Below the pieces are notes generated by a model, which saw only the letters and a list, made by a program, of their open reading frames with translations, ran no database searches and was not told the origin of the DNA. A DNA stretch of 64,000 bases from contig JAIXMP010000011.1 in assembly GCA_025677815.1 (NCBI GenBank), forward strand, positions 186,001 through 250,000. Reading direction: 5' to 3'. This DNA is from Phascolomyces articulosus (Eukaryota > Mucoromycota > Mucoromycetes > Mucorales > Lichtheimiaceae). Of this stretch, positions 1-11,713 are shown in pieces. The position numbers were made by a program, and so were the translations under genes. The first letter of the stretch is position 1, and the number at the start of each line of letters is the position of its first letter.

Positions 1-2083
1 TTTTTTCTTTTTTTTTCGTGATCCGTAGTGAGGATGATAAATCCTTGATCTACTAAACAGTTCAAGACTTTTTTTTTTTTTTACATAAACCTTAAAGACT
101 TGTTTGTACTCATCATACCTTTACATATATCATCGATCAATAAAAAAAAAGAAAGGCACCCTTGTTTAATACCCGCATATAAGTATGCATATTAAAAAAA
201 GAATTCACTCTATTTGGATATATATTTCAAAGATACCTGACTTCTAAAAAATGTGGATGGGTCAAAAAAGTAATCAAAGCATAAAACTAAATTTGAATAT
301 GAAACCAAGATCAAGGTTTTATATATAAAAGAAAAGATTTTTTTTTAAGTAGGATAAAGTCATCACCCTTTTGATGAGTCATGACGATATTTATGCAAAC
401 GTGTTCTTTCTTTCACATAAACAACACACGGGCGCATTCTCTGCTATTTTATTAGTCCATTCCTCCCCACTCTCCCCCCCCAAACACATTTCCATCAATG
501 TAAAAAAGCTTTCCTTTCAAGTTGAAAAAGATATTGCATAAACGAAATACCAATTAAAACCAGTAATACTATTTCTTCCCACAATAACCATCAATCAATG
601 ATAATAATGATTACTTCCTCCTCCTTTTACGTATTGAGTAAAGAGGCAATTAAGATAAATAAGTGGCTGGAAATGACTTTTTACCAATGAACTGATTTGC
701 AGCCTCATTTGATTTCCCTATAAATAAAAAGTATACGCCATTTGGTACCACCTTATTGTTTTCTCAAAAAGAAGCCACTTTACACACATCTTGTATCTAC
801 ATCAATTTCAATTAAATTGAAAATGTTACCTGGGTACATAAATAGCGGTAGTTAAATGGTTTTCTTTTTTTTTTCATTCATCCATTCAACGCCCAATATA
901 TTACTTGGCGTAATATTACTCAATAACAGCAACAGCGATAATCTTCCGAATAATAATAATAATAATAATAATAAAAAAGACTATATATAAAATGAGGGAA
1001 ACGGCATCGTCCGAAAAATAAAAATAGACTTTATTGATATGGATGATTCGCAGTTTATAAATATGCACATCAATATTTTTGAAAAGAAAGATTTCCGTAA
1101 AGGTCAAATATCTTTTATGCGCTTTGTTAAATTGGTTCATAAAAGGGTAAACATTTTATTGGTATTAAAGTAATTAATTTACGGGTGAAAGCTGACTAAT
1201 TAACCCGTGCCTCTACTATTCATCTTGTATTTCTTGATTTTCGAATAACATTGAACAATATTTTATTATCATTCGAAATGAAATACTTGGTTTAATCATG
1301 GATACACCAACAAGTGATGAAACAAAAAAAAAAATCTTCTTGTGGAAGTGACAAGCCTCTTCTTTATGCAACTCGTTAATAATATAAAACGTGATTATTT
1401 TAAGCAAGTATATTCGTCTCAATCAGTCAATTTTAACATACTATCTACGCAATGAATATGGACCAGATGGAAAGGAAAGGAGAAATACGGTGAAATGATA
1501 TTCCATCTTTTCGCTTTTTTTGTTCCCATTTTTCCGTTGCATCCAAAATAATAACAACCACGGAAGCAATCATTTCCTTCTCGTTTTTCCGTTTTTTACT
1601 TACAAGGTAGAAGGGTGTCAGTAGAAATAATAATAAAAAGTAATACAAAGAACACTGATGTCATATTTCTCTCTCTCTAGATTTTCCATTGAATGGATAG
1701 GACGAATGCCAAGACTTTTTTTTTTTTTTTTATACCATAATAGACTTATAAAGCGAGCTGGTCTTTCGCTCGTCGGAAAACTGGTGATGATATTTTTATT
1801 ACGTTTTTATCATTGACTTATATTACAAGATAAAAGGGGGGGTTGGAAGAAGTAGCATGATGAAGATTAAAATGTGACCTCTATTGCAAACTTTTTCACT
1901 ATGTGCTGAGCAATGATGACTATGCTATGATTTGCCAAGTTATATATATATATATATACTTTGTTTAAAAGAAGCAAAAGGGGGACCTATAATAATACTG
2001 GTTTTTTTCAACTGCTTTTATGCGTTATGATTTTTTTTTTGCTTACTCGAGGACTGGGAAAAGGATCCCAGCATGGACTATAT
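1..2083. other. AT-rich intergenic region, no gene seen
   Basis: About 2 kb with many A and T homopolymers and an AAT microsatellite near 950-973. The short open frames here are low-complexity products of the AT-rich sequence; none has recognisable domain content or plausible splice partners. I see no RNA gene. Confidence 0.6.
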
Positions 2084-2298
2084 GAAGAATTATGTGTTTA
2101 TATTGACAAAGTTGCATCTTCGTCAGTACACCAAAGATAGAAACACCCGTCAAGGTTGTAATATCAACAAATAGAGGTATATACATTACCACCTGTGATA
2201 ATATTTATCATGGAGGTGTTCTGGATATGATTTTGAAAAAACCTCAACATGTTTCTCGTCCAAAGAAAAGGAAGAGTAAAAATGGCTTGAGCGAATAA
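2084..2298 (+). pseudogene. Relic of a DDE (Tc1/mariner-like) transposase
   Basis: Two adjoining frames read like the catalytic core of the DDE transposases common in Mucorales. From 2084 the frame gives EELCVYIDKVASSSVHQR, resembling the region of the first catalytic Asp (usually IDEAGF); after a stop and frame change, 2149-2298 gives VVISTNRGIYITTCDNI and then VLDMILKKPQ...KKRKSKNG before a stop. The order (first Asp, TNRG strand, KKPQ/KKRK basic stretch) is right for this family. There is no start, the frame is broken, and the remaining catalytic residues are missing, so this is a short dead fragment. The assignment rests on remembered family patterns, not a search. Confidence 0.45.
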
Positions 2299-2627
2299 GT
2301 TCCTGAAGCGAGTGCAAGAGTTAGAACGCGACATAGGACGCTCTTGATGCCGATAATATGAAAGATAAAGTCATTAACAAAGTACAGGCCGTGAATCAGA
2401 AGCAAGTCATGATCTCACACTTTTAACTAGACTGTTATTCAGTAATGGATAACGCATCAATCCACACAAACGTTGACATTTAAAAAGACGATTGAGGATT
2501 GAGAGCATAAATGTATTTACCTTCCACCATATTTACCGTTCCTCACCCCACCCATCCCTATTGGTTGTGTTCATTAAGGATATTTAATATCACCCAAAAT
2601 GAGTTGCATTTGTTTACCCAACCGTAT

Positions 2628-2816
2628 TTAGTCCGATTCAAATTTGTTGGTTGCTTTTGATTTCACTTCAATACACATAAATTCATAGTTTATAGCGGAA
2701 TCAATGTTGCTGTTATATATCACCAAGTCGGAAAAGAATGTCTCAGTGTTTCCAGATATCATGTGTTCTAATCCACCCTTTTTGGCAACTTCTAACCCCA
2801 TCATCATACAATCCAA
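2628..2816 (-). pseudogene. Fragment of an unrecognised protein-coding sequence
   Basis: A 62-codon open frame with normal-looking composition (DCMMMGLEVAKKGG..., then YEFMCIEVKSKATNKFESD), unlike the low-complexity frames around it. The IEVKS...NKFESD stretch recalls a multicopy Mucorales hypothetical family, but I cannot name it. The frame ends soon after that motif, and neither side offers a convincing exon, so a decayed copy is likelier than a gene. Confidence 0.25.
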
Positions 2817-3400
2817 GAACTTTTTCTTTTTTGAAAATTATGTAGACTTCTGGTTTAACCCGTGATAATAAATGATTTCGTCCGGCCAAGTGCTCTCAAA
2901 ACAGCCTCTGGCTGACGGAACAAGGATAAGATTTATGGGGAGAACTTTCACAAATCCAAGTGATCTTGGTCGCAGACGAGATTATTAACTTGCAAGAAAT
3001 AAAATAAATATTCATTATATTTTCAGCTCTATTAAATATAATAATCTTAACATTACTTACAGTATACGAGCATCCGATAATGATTTGCGATCTTGCGCTC
3101 CTTTAATGGGTTTGAGACCCGTTCAGATTCGCGAAAAAAGTGATTTTTTGGCTGGTTGGAAACTTGAAAAGTCGAAAAAAGAACTTTTAACGTGTTTGGA
3201 AGGAATAGTATTACCGAGTCGTAGGAGACTGATTCAATGCTGCCCATGTTTGGTTATGAATTCAACAAATGGTATGTGCGTGTTCCTATACTACAAAAAC
3301 TCGTGTTACTAATCATTAACCATACATAAAAACGTCGGAAAGTTCATGACATCATGTAGTAGAAACAGTCAGGGAATAAATACAATAGATCAATTGATTA

Positions 3401-3772
3401 TTAAAAAACTTTGAAGATATAAGGGAAAATTCGATAAAGTAATATTTTTGTAGAGTCAACACATCCTTGATCCAACCATTCTTGTGCTACTTGTCTACGT
3501 TGTTGTTGAAACATGTCTTTCTCTTCCTTTGAACTTGTATATAATAACCCGTATTTATAAATTTCAATGGCCATTGGATGGTTGTCACCCATAGTATAAA
3601 GTTTACTTGCCAACAAGTAACCCGAAACAAGTGTAGGACAAAAGGCGATCATTTCATCTGCATTGCATAAAGAAGCAATATCAAAATGGTGCGCTTGGCC
3701 ATGTGCTATAGCTTGAATCTCAAGCTGTACCATTTGTTCCTTAATTATATCGTCATTAGGGTCGAAAATATG
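3401..3772 (-). pseudogene. F-box/TPR-like N-terminal fragment
   Basis: The ATG-initiated frame (3401-3733) encodes 110 residues of helical, TPR-like sequence with the shape seen at the N-terminus of Mucorales F-box proteins: an Asp/Glu-Met-Ile helix, then SGYLLASKLYTMGDNHPMAI and EIYKYGLLYTSS. The F-box gene at 36270-37521 has the same layout (SMIQLDNEYSDGYFRKASAY). The frame stays open upstream of the ATG to about 3772. No F-box follows: the protein stops at IFPYIFKVF and the next few hundred bases lack a matching exon. It is either a truncated paralogue or a small TPR-only gene; I favour a truncated copy. Confidence 0.4.
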
Positions 3773-4586
3773 GTTAGTATAATATATTACTGGTTATGTG
3801 GCGCAGAGAGCATTGATCAAAGGTGCTCGAATCGATGCGGCAGGAATAAAACATCTTTGTCCTAAATCCCCGTTATATAAATTGAAGGCATTTACATAGC
3901 TATGCTATAACCATCCATTTCGGTAGCTTCCTGCTCTCTCATAGTTTGAAGGGGGAAAAATCCAAGTTATGAATGGTTCTCATGCGTATGGACGCGTCTG
4001 ATTTGCAGTTTTTTTTTTTTGTACAGCGAATTTATCACTATGACTCTCTACTGATAAAGAGTTACCTGGATTTTATTATGTTTGTTTTAATTGCATTATT
4101 TTGTATATAATATCTTATTGTACTACACATCATTAATATATGGAAATAAAGATGATACCATTTAATTAGAATATTTATTTGGAGATTAAAGCATTCTTTA
4201 TCTTGGCAGTAGGCTTTGAGATACGTACCCCACTCAATATATATAGGATTCGAAAGATATGAATTTATTGACGGCCATCACCGAAATTTGAAAGAGAGTG
4301 GTTGGAATAACAGAGACAAGACAATTAACAAGCACGAAATCCACAGGCACAGAAAAGAAAGCGAGAAGGAGGGAAGTGTATAATCTAATGGTACAATGCT
4401 AAGGAATATGTGAGTGAGTGAGTGCGTGAATGTGTGTGTATTATTTTTTTTATGAAGGAACTAGTATGAAAGATGCTAAGGAGGTTTATGACTAGTGAGG
4501 GTTTCTTCTTGACGAAAGGTGATGAGGATTTTATGAGTAGAATTGATGACATGGTAGAGTTAAGCGAAACAAATGAAAATACAAAG
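3773..4586. other. Intergenic, no gene seen
   Basis: AT-rich spacer between the TPR-like fragment and the LINE relic. The part from about 4385 may be the decayed 3' end of the LINE, since its minus-strand frames follow directly on the zinc-binding segment, but nothing recognisable remains. Confidence 0.5.
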
Positions 4587-5310
4587 TCAATATGCCTTCC
4601 ATATTTCAATCATGACACTTGATATAATTTGGACAGCAGGCGAAGGCGAATTGGATAGATCCCAAGATGGCATTTTGAGCGAGAAGATAGCATCGGAAAT
4701 TGTTTCTTTGGAAACAGTCTGAAGTAAACAGTTTTGAAGGACTTGATGCCATACTAGCCATTTGGATTCACAAGAAAACAAAAAGTGAGCCACAGAATCA
4801 ATTTCAAGATCACCTAAAGCGCAAAGATTATCTTCAAAACTGTCTGGCAAAATATTATTCTGGATAGAACGGCACGAAATTTTGTTATGCAGAGATCTCC
4901 ATCAGATTGTGTGGGCAACTGGTGGCATAGGAGCTTTCCAAAAGAAATTCCATTTACACGAAGTGAGAGATGAAAAATCAGGATTTTCTTTGGCGGTGGT
5001 TATAGCTGACAAGTGAAGAACAGATCTGTATGTACGAGAAGTTATCAGGTGCAAAGAATCTTTGTTGATGGTGAAGCGAGTATAGAAAGGTTGGAAATCA
5101 ACTCGCCCAAGATAAAAGTCCTCTGATTCGAGAACAGAAGCTCCAGGTAGGAGAGCACGAACTAGAAAGGCAATCATCAAAACTTCTCCAGATTTCAAAG
5201 CACGAAACAGATAAATAGTTGATCCACGTCCCACCGAGAGTTCGTGGTCGTGAATGTTTAATAGTAGTATCAAAAATATATGCGTCTGAAACCCGTAAAG
5301 ACTCCCTCAA
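4587..5310 (-). mobile_element. 5'-truncated LINE (non-LTR) retrotransposon relic: ORF2 C-terminus
   Basis: On the minus strand, two neighbouring frames carry the region between reverse transcriptase and C-terminus of fungal non-LTR elements. 4902-5273 has the SRTYRSVLHLSAITTAKENP linker, then CKWNFFWKAPMPPVAHTIW, the usual lead-in to the zinc-binding (zf-RVT) domain; 4587-4850 has the zinc-binding segment (CALGDLEIDSVAHFLFSCES followed by KWLVWHQVL). The frames are offset near 4880 and interrupted by stops, so it is inactive. Endonuclease and reverse transcriptase domains are missing, as expected for 5' truncation. Its 5' side lies about 120 bp from the CDK11 start codon, in the opposite orientation. 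Confidence 0.72.
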
Positions 5311-5427
5311 TATTGATGGAGATACTGCAGAATAAAAATGACTTTACGCTTACTCCGACCAAAGCAAAAGAGTGAAATTATGAGCCTTGATTTTTTTTTC
5401 TACTACGAAAAAAACCCTTAAAACATA

Positions 5428-7193
5428 ATGTCAACCGTAAAGAAATCCAAGTGGGAATCAGACGAAGAGCAAGAACAAAAACCACAACCTAAACGTATAA
5501 AAAAATCGACAAAACATAAAGCTTCTGCGTCCCCGTCTAGTGATCTTCGACCATCCCCTCGATCACCAGCAGCAGCACCAGCACCAGCAACACCACAAAC
5601 AAAGTCAACAACTCAATCTTCTGCCATCCATCAATACCAACAACCTTCAACAACAGCAGCATTTAAACAGCCCACATTTCTTGCTGAATGCCGCCATGTG
5701 GATTGTTATGAACGATTGAATCGTATTGAAGAAGGATCGTATGGTATTGTATTCCGTGCTCGTGAACGAGAAACTGATGATATTGTTGCACTCAAAAAAC
5801 TTAAACTGGAAAAAGAAAAGAATGGATTTCCAGTGACCAGTTTACGAGAAATATATACATTAATGAACGCCAAACATCCTAATATCGTCAATGTTCGTGA
5901 AATTGTCATGGGGAATCACTTGGATCAGTAAGTTTCAAGGGAGAGTTGAATCAATCCATATATGAATAGAATCCAACCAACCAATGAACTGACCGAAGTA
6001 AATGATGACATATTTATATAGAGTATTTATTGTGATGGATTTCATTGAACATGATCTCAAGACATTGATGACGGACATGCGAACTCCCTTTTTACAATCC
6101 GAAGTGAAAACCCTCATGTTACAGCTGTTATCCGCCGTGGCATTATTGCATGATAATTGGATGATCCATCGAGATTTGAAAACGAGCAATTTATTACTCA
6201 ACAATCGTGGAGAGATCAAGGTGGCCGATTTTGGTCTGGCAAGAAAATATGGTAGTCCATTAGGCAATATGACTCAATTGGTGGTGACATTATGGTACAG
6301 AGCACCAGAATTATTACTTGGATCCAAAGAATATACAACTGCCGTAGATATGTGGTCTATTGGATGTATTTTTGCAGAATTAGTTAATAATGAACCGCTT
6401 ATTCAAGGTCGAAGTGAAATTGATCAAGTGGACAAGGTAAAAAAAAAATGTAACACCTTGAAAAGGTTTTGGTTCATTCACCTTATAAATATTTTGTGGG
6501 GGATTTATTACTTTGTAGATCTTTCGATTACTTGGCGTACCAGATGAAAAACAATGGCCAGGCTTTTTAGAATTGCCACATGTAAAAAATATTGCATTAG
6601 ACAATTGGCAACCGTATGTATAAATTTTGAATATAGGATCATCATGGTATTTTATTATTTTATCAATGTAACTCATGTTGATCTTGTATTACAAATAACA
6701 GGTTTAGCACTTTACGAAGCAAATTTCCATATTTGACAGAAGCAGGAATGGATTTACTGTCAAAGTTATTGGCATATGATCCAAAGAAAAGAATTACAGC
6801 TGATGAAGCATTACAGCATCCATACTTCAGGTAAGCTTGTGTTCTTTTTTTTTTTTCGTTTCTGTATTGTGGGATGAAATGTTGATATGAAACCCACCAT
6901 TTTTTTTTCTATTAGTGAAAGCCCATTACCTAAAGATCCCGCATTATTCCCCACTTGGCCATCCAAAGGATCTGGTGAAAAGTTAGTTATCTTTTTTCTT
7001 TTTTCTCTCAGTGACATCTCCCATTTGTTTTTAACCATTAACATTTAACCTCTTTTTCAGGAAAAAGGTATACAGTCCATCTGCACCGCAAGCAGCTCAC
7101 GCGGGTCTTGATGAAGAAGATGATACGGGTCTGGCAGGAACATTATTTGCAGGACAATCAGAATCGGCAGGTTTCCGCTTAAAATTAGGATAA
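5428..7193 (+). CDS. CDK11 (PITSLRE)-type cyclin-dependent kinase
   Basis: Six exons: 5428-5927, 6022-6436, 6519-6613, 6702-6830, 6916-6981 and 7061-7193, giving 445 aa. A basic/proline-rich N-tail (1-90) precedes a full kinase domain: glycine loop GSYGIVF (103-109), VALK lysine (K123), the diagnostic PVTSLRE helix (135-141; PITSLRE in animals), HRDLK (216-220), DFG (236-238) and APE (261-263). The C-terminus keeps the CDK11-type [15 protein letters not shown] block and ends in GFRLKLG. CDK11 kinases pair with L-type cyclins and act in transcription and pre-mRNA splicing in the nucleus. The tail is far shorter than in human CDK11, as is usual in fungi. CDK10 is the main alternative, but the C-terminal block argues for CDK11. 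Its 3' end converges with ARPC5, 180 bp away. Confidence 0.95.
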
Positions 7194-7373
7194 AAAATGA
7201 TAATAAAATCCTTTCTATATGTGTGTCATGTTGTTATACATTTTATATATATTATCCTTGTGTTTTTTTATATATACTCTTTTATATATATATCGTTTGG
7301 ATGACATGAGGTGAATAGATGAATAGATAGGAAAAGTGGGAGAAGAGAGTGATATTGGGTGTTGTTATATAAT

Positions 7374-8146
7374 TTAAAATACGGTACGTTTATCAGACAT
7401 GACGCGAACAATACAACCGGTACCAGCAGCATCAACCAACTAATAATATAGGTCAAGTTAGCAGGTTTGCCTTTGTTGAACTCCCCAATGTACCATCCCA
7501 ACAAAGATAATATTGAACCCATTTCTTTTTTACCTTTTCATGCCATGTCAAAATAACACCAGAGTTATACAACTCAGGTTTTGCAAGTCCAGCATACAAG
7601 TACTTCATCAATAAATCCTTTTGATCAATGCTTAAAGAGCTGATAATATTGGTAATATCGTCAGCGCGGAACAAGTTCAATACTTCCAACAAAGTTTGTG
7701 TGCTTGTTTGCTATAAATTTTAACAAATGATGAGCATATGTCTAATGATTTCTTTTCCCTTTTGTCAAGCTATAGGATATAAATATATTTACCTTGGCTT
7801 GAGCAAGTTGACGACCATATGGAGGATCTTCGAGTGCTCGAAGCAATGCACTGTTCAAATCACCTCTATAAAATACATAAAATAAATAAATGACACAAAC
7901 ATAATTTAGCTTTTCTTGGATATTTTGGAATATTAATCTTTTTTACTCAAAATAAATGATGTTGGATATAAATTGAAAAGTTACGAACTTTGTGAGGAAG
8001 TTTCGTACATCTGTGCTTCGCGTTTGTGCAGCAGAGTCAGCTTCTTGTGGTGAAATGCCAGACTCGAATTCAGCAAGAATTTCATCTTCGGTGTAAGCAT
8101 CTTCGTCGTATTGATCAATATCAATAGTTCTCCAGTTATCGTCCAT
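7374..8146 (-). CDS. Arp2/3 complex subunit 5 (ARPC5, p16-Arc)
   Basis: Four exons in transcript order: 8146-7989, 7865-7793, 7710-7534 and 7439-7374, giving 157 aa, close to the family length. The acidic N-terminus with DIDQYDED matches the ARPC5 VDVDEYDE motif; later come GDLNSALLRALEDPP, the conserved LLMKYLYAGLAKPE and VILTWHEK segments, and the terminal GTGCIVRVMSDKRTVF. ARPC5 is a structural subunit of the Arp2/3 complex, which nucleates branched actin at endocytic patches. The first intron needs the unusual donor GTTCGT; a GTAACT site 3 nt downstream would break the frame. The intergenic space towards UXS1 (divergent) is 1.55 kb. Confidence 0.95.
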
Positions 8147-9485
8147 TTTTATAGTTTTCTTTTGTAAAACGTGATGTGATGGAAAAAGTTGAAAAGAAAA
8201 AGTGCTAGTTCTTTATTACTTTCCCGCGTAGGCCTCCAGCCAAGTCCTTTGTCTTTGCAGAACTAACAACAGGTAAATTCGTTCTCAGATTATTTTACTC
8301 CAATATTGACTTAGCACCAATTGCCAAGGAAACAAATAGATAGTTCTTGACACTATAGGTCTATTTCCAGGGTTTATGAGTGATATATATAAATATTTCT
8401 CTAGTATGTGTACTTATATACACATAATCATGTAGTCGTTCAAATTTACCAACCGGGCCATAATAAATGGATCTTTTTAATGTTACATTAAGGTTTTTAA
8501 GTACGAGTATTAGTATCTATAGTTATTAGAAGTAAAATATCAAATTCTATAGATATCTTTGTTACTAATTTGTCCCCAACAAGCTCTAACTTTGTATATT
8601 GTATACTGATTAACAATTTTTACAACTATAAGGTTAGAGTATGTATAGTTCTACTTTCTTATTTGATAAAAAGAAAGAACGGTATACCACTAAATATTTA
8701 AGTATATATAAGGAGAAAAAATTTTTTTGTTACTCGCTTTAGCTCCTACTATGTGGGGAGAAGAAGAAGGAAGGGGAAGAAAAGGAACGATGATGATGAG
8801 AAGAAATTATCAAATATGGTAGTATTATTATACAAATATTAAAATATGGTGATTCTTAGTGTAACTACTACGGACGTCTATTAACAACATACCAAAGAGT
8901 GATTTTCATTTGGACGATGAATAGGATTTTTGATAATCACAAACTAATTATCTCCTTTGGATTACCATATTAATCCATTTCATTATTTAGTTTCCGTTTT
9001 ATAATGTGATATGAAAAACACTTTACATCATTAATTAGAAGAAAAAGGAAATGGTTGCGCCTCGTGTTCCTGAGATATAATGCTGATTATATCGAATGTA
9101 AAAATGCATGGTTATCATTTTAATAATAATTTGTAACGGAGATAAAAGAATGATAGATCAAAAGTTTAGTAAAGGAATGTTCAAGAAGATGCGTAGCTAA
9201 TTGATTTATATATATTATGTACCTTAAAAATAGACGAGAAAGAAGAGAGACTGAGAGAAAATATTTTTTCATATTAATAGGAATAGACCTTAGCACATTA
9301 ATAGTAAATAGATGATATACTTCTTGTAATGCTTATATCGTTTTGATATACAGAATAATCTCCTGGTTTTCAAATAATGGACGAATTAAGTCAAAATTTT
9401 TTTTGCATTGATTTTGTTTGAAAACCAATTGATTCCCCAACTCACGCCTTTTTTCTTGTTACCCAACTTCTTCTTTTTTTGTATA
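8147..9485. other. Divergent intergenic region (ARPC5 / UXS1)
   Basis: A long AT-rich spacer holding the promoters of two divergent genes. No coding potential or RNA gene was recognised. Confidence 0.6.
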
Positions 9486-9696
9486 CATATATAAAAAAGA
9501 AAAATCTACCACAACATACTTGCTCAACTCTTCAAATATAAAACACTTAAACAGCCCCCAAACCCTGCCGATTACCCGTCTTCCTCTTTTTCTTTTCTTT
9601 TCTCCACTTCTTTATCTTTCATATTTTTTTTTCCTTTCTTCTCTTTCTTCTTTTTTCTTTTTCGCTCTACTTGAAAACAATAATATTAAAAAAAAT
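9486..9696 (+). promoter_or_regulatory. TATA-like element and CT-rich leader of UXS1
   Basis: TATATAAAAAAG at about 9488-9499 lies some 200 bp before the chosen ATG. It is followed by an almost pure pyrimidine stretch (about 9580-9668), as often found just before the start codon of well-expressed fungal genes. The frame is open through it, but there is no in-frame ATG before 9697. Confidence 0.5.
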
Positions 9697-11279
9697 ATGA
9701 CCAGTACGGATACAACAGCAAAAGACGAAAATAACCATAACCATAATAATACGTCGACGGGAACAGATTCAGTTTCTGAAGAAGAGTTAGTAACGTCAGT
9801 TGGCCATTCGTCAGTAGGTTCTCAACTTGATTTGGATACTTTGCGCGAATTATACCTACCTAAAGAAATTAGCGACAGAGAAATCAATCACGAGGATGGC
9901 AATGTCACGTACAAGAGCACGCATACCTACCCTCCCGTAAGACGTTTACGACCTTCTGAACGCAAAAGAATCCTCGTGACAGGAGGTGCTGGGTTTGTCG
10001 GATCACACTTGGTCGACCGTTTAATGTTAATGGGTCATGAAGTCATTGTATTGGATAATTTTTTTACTGGAACAAAACGTAATGTACAACACTGGATTGG
10101 CCACCCTCATTTTGAGCTTGTTCGTCACGATGTCGTGGATCCATTCATGATTGAAGTGTCGCAGATTTATCATTTGGCATGTCCTGCGTCCCCGCCGCAT
10201 TATCAGTATAATCCTACAAAAACAGTAAAAACAAGTGTTATGGGAACCATTAATATGCTTGGATTGGCAAAACGTACAAAGGCTCGATTCCTATTGACAT
10301 CTACTTCTGGTAATTATTTGAATAGATTATGTGCAGATGGGCATTGTGTGGATGGATATCCCAATGATCATATAAAAAATGATATGTTTCACTGACAACA
10401 ATATCATCTATGGTTGGGGATGGTGATGATTGTAATTATAATAGAAATTTATGGTGATCCAGAGGAGCATCCTCAGCGAGAAACTTATTGGGGTCATGTC
10501 AATCCAATTGGACCTCGAGCATGTTATGATGAAGGTAAACGGATTGCGGAAACTTTAACTTATGCATATATGCGACAAAATGATGTGGATGTGCGTGTTG
10601 CACGGATATTCAAGCAAGTATAAATTAAGAATTGCCCTTGTTTTATTTATTTTTGTCTTTTTCTTTTTTTCTAACTTGTCTATCTTTTTTTTTTGGGCGA
10701 ATTGGATATTTATGGGATTATTTAGTACATTTGGTAAGCTGTTCTTTTTATATATTTATTCATTTATATATATCTAATTAATTTATGTCTATTGAGGAAA
10801 AAAAGAGGTATTGATCAATTAAAAATGTATATGTTTTAAATTTAGGCCCACGTATGTCTCCAGCTGATGGTCGAGTTGTGAGTAATTTTATTATGCAAGC
10901 ATTAAAAGGTGAACCACTGACCTTGTATGGTGATGGACAGCAAACACGGTCATTCCAATATGTTCATGATCTCGTGGATGGATTAATTCTATTGATGAAC
11001 AAAAATTATACGGAACCAGTCAATTTGGGTAATCCAGAAGAATATACTATCAAGAATTTTGCAGATATCATTCGAGAACAAGTGGCCAATTCATCTATTG
11101 GTCCTGATAGTGTGAATATTAAAATTTTACCTGCTGCCATGGATGATCCAAAGAAACGTAAACCTGATATTAGTCGAGCATTAAAACATTTGGGATGGAA
11201 GCCTCGGTTTGCTGTACGACAAGGTTTACAAGAAACTGTAGATTGGTTCAAGTTACAAGTGGAAGAAGGTCTGATATAA
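9697..11279 (+). CDS. UXS1: UDP-glucuronic acid decarboxylase (UDP-xylose synthase)
   Basis: Exons 9697-10309, 10445-10613, 10726-10733 and 10846-11279 give 407 aa. This short-chain dehydrogenase/epimerase converts UDP-glucuronate to UDP-xylose using bound NAD. Visible motifs are the Rossmann loop [10 protein letters not shown] (95-104), [25 protein letters not shown], the YxxxK pair (Y232, K236) in RACYDEGKR, and the family signature ARIFNTFGPRM. The signature is only restored if intron 2 uses a GC donor (10614-10615) and an 8-nt microexon, TACATTTG, is included. The ATG at 9697 is the first in frame; the N-tail is hydrophilic with no membrane anchor, so a cytosolic enzyme is expected. In a fungus with glucuronate-rich walls it would draw on the same UDP-glucuronate pool as wall polymers. 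Confidence 0.96.
10614..10845 (+). other. GC-AG intron, 8-nt microexon, GT-AG intron in UXS1
   Basis: Intron 2 starts GCAAGT at 10614 and ends TTTAG at 10725. Microexon TACATTTG (10726-10733) is followed by GTAAGC, and the next acceptor is at 10845. Joining AA + TACATTTG + GCCCACG gives N-T-F-G-P-R, the invariant UXS sequence. A GT donor 5 nt further on would instead add Lys-Gln and destroy the motif. Confidence 0.85.
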
Positions 11280-11713
11280 CCCTCCCTCCCTCCCTCCCAA
11301 AAAATGATTATACATTATTATGATAACAACAAATAATCGCACACTATTACATATACACGCTCTTTTTTCGCAATATATACATGGAAAGAAAAATACACGA
11401 TGCAGTAATCAACGCTGGTTCATATTTAGCAAAAAACAACACAAATTCCTATTTACTTATCATTATCATATAGTACTTTTCTCCTAACCCATTATATACA
11501 ATGCATATTTTAGATACCATAGCACACATACACACAATTAACAAAGAACCAACACTTTTTAAAACTATAAAATATTCACTACACATATTACAACCTATTA
11601 CTATTGTACTTATTTACTTGTTAAATCAATCGAGTTTCTTTTAATTAACTGAAGAAGTGAGGAGAGGGAGTAGAATGATAGGATATACAAGAAAAGAAGA
11701 AAAAATGCTCTGT
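11280..11713. other. Convergent 3' region of UXS1 and DAP1-like gene
   Basis: No gene seen. A CCCT repeat (11280-11298) follows directly on the UXS1 stop codon, and the rest is AT-rich 3' flanking sequence for the two convergent genes. Confidence 0.6.

Noticed and set aside
9520..9696. In-frame hydrophobic extension upstream of the UXS1 ATG that would look like a membrane anchor
   Set aside because: It has no ATG and is simply the translation of a pyrimidine-rich leader into Phe/Leu/Ser; the first ATG at 9697 fits the family.
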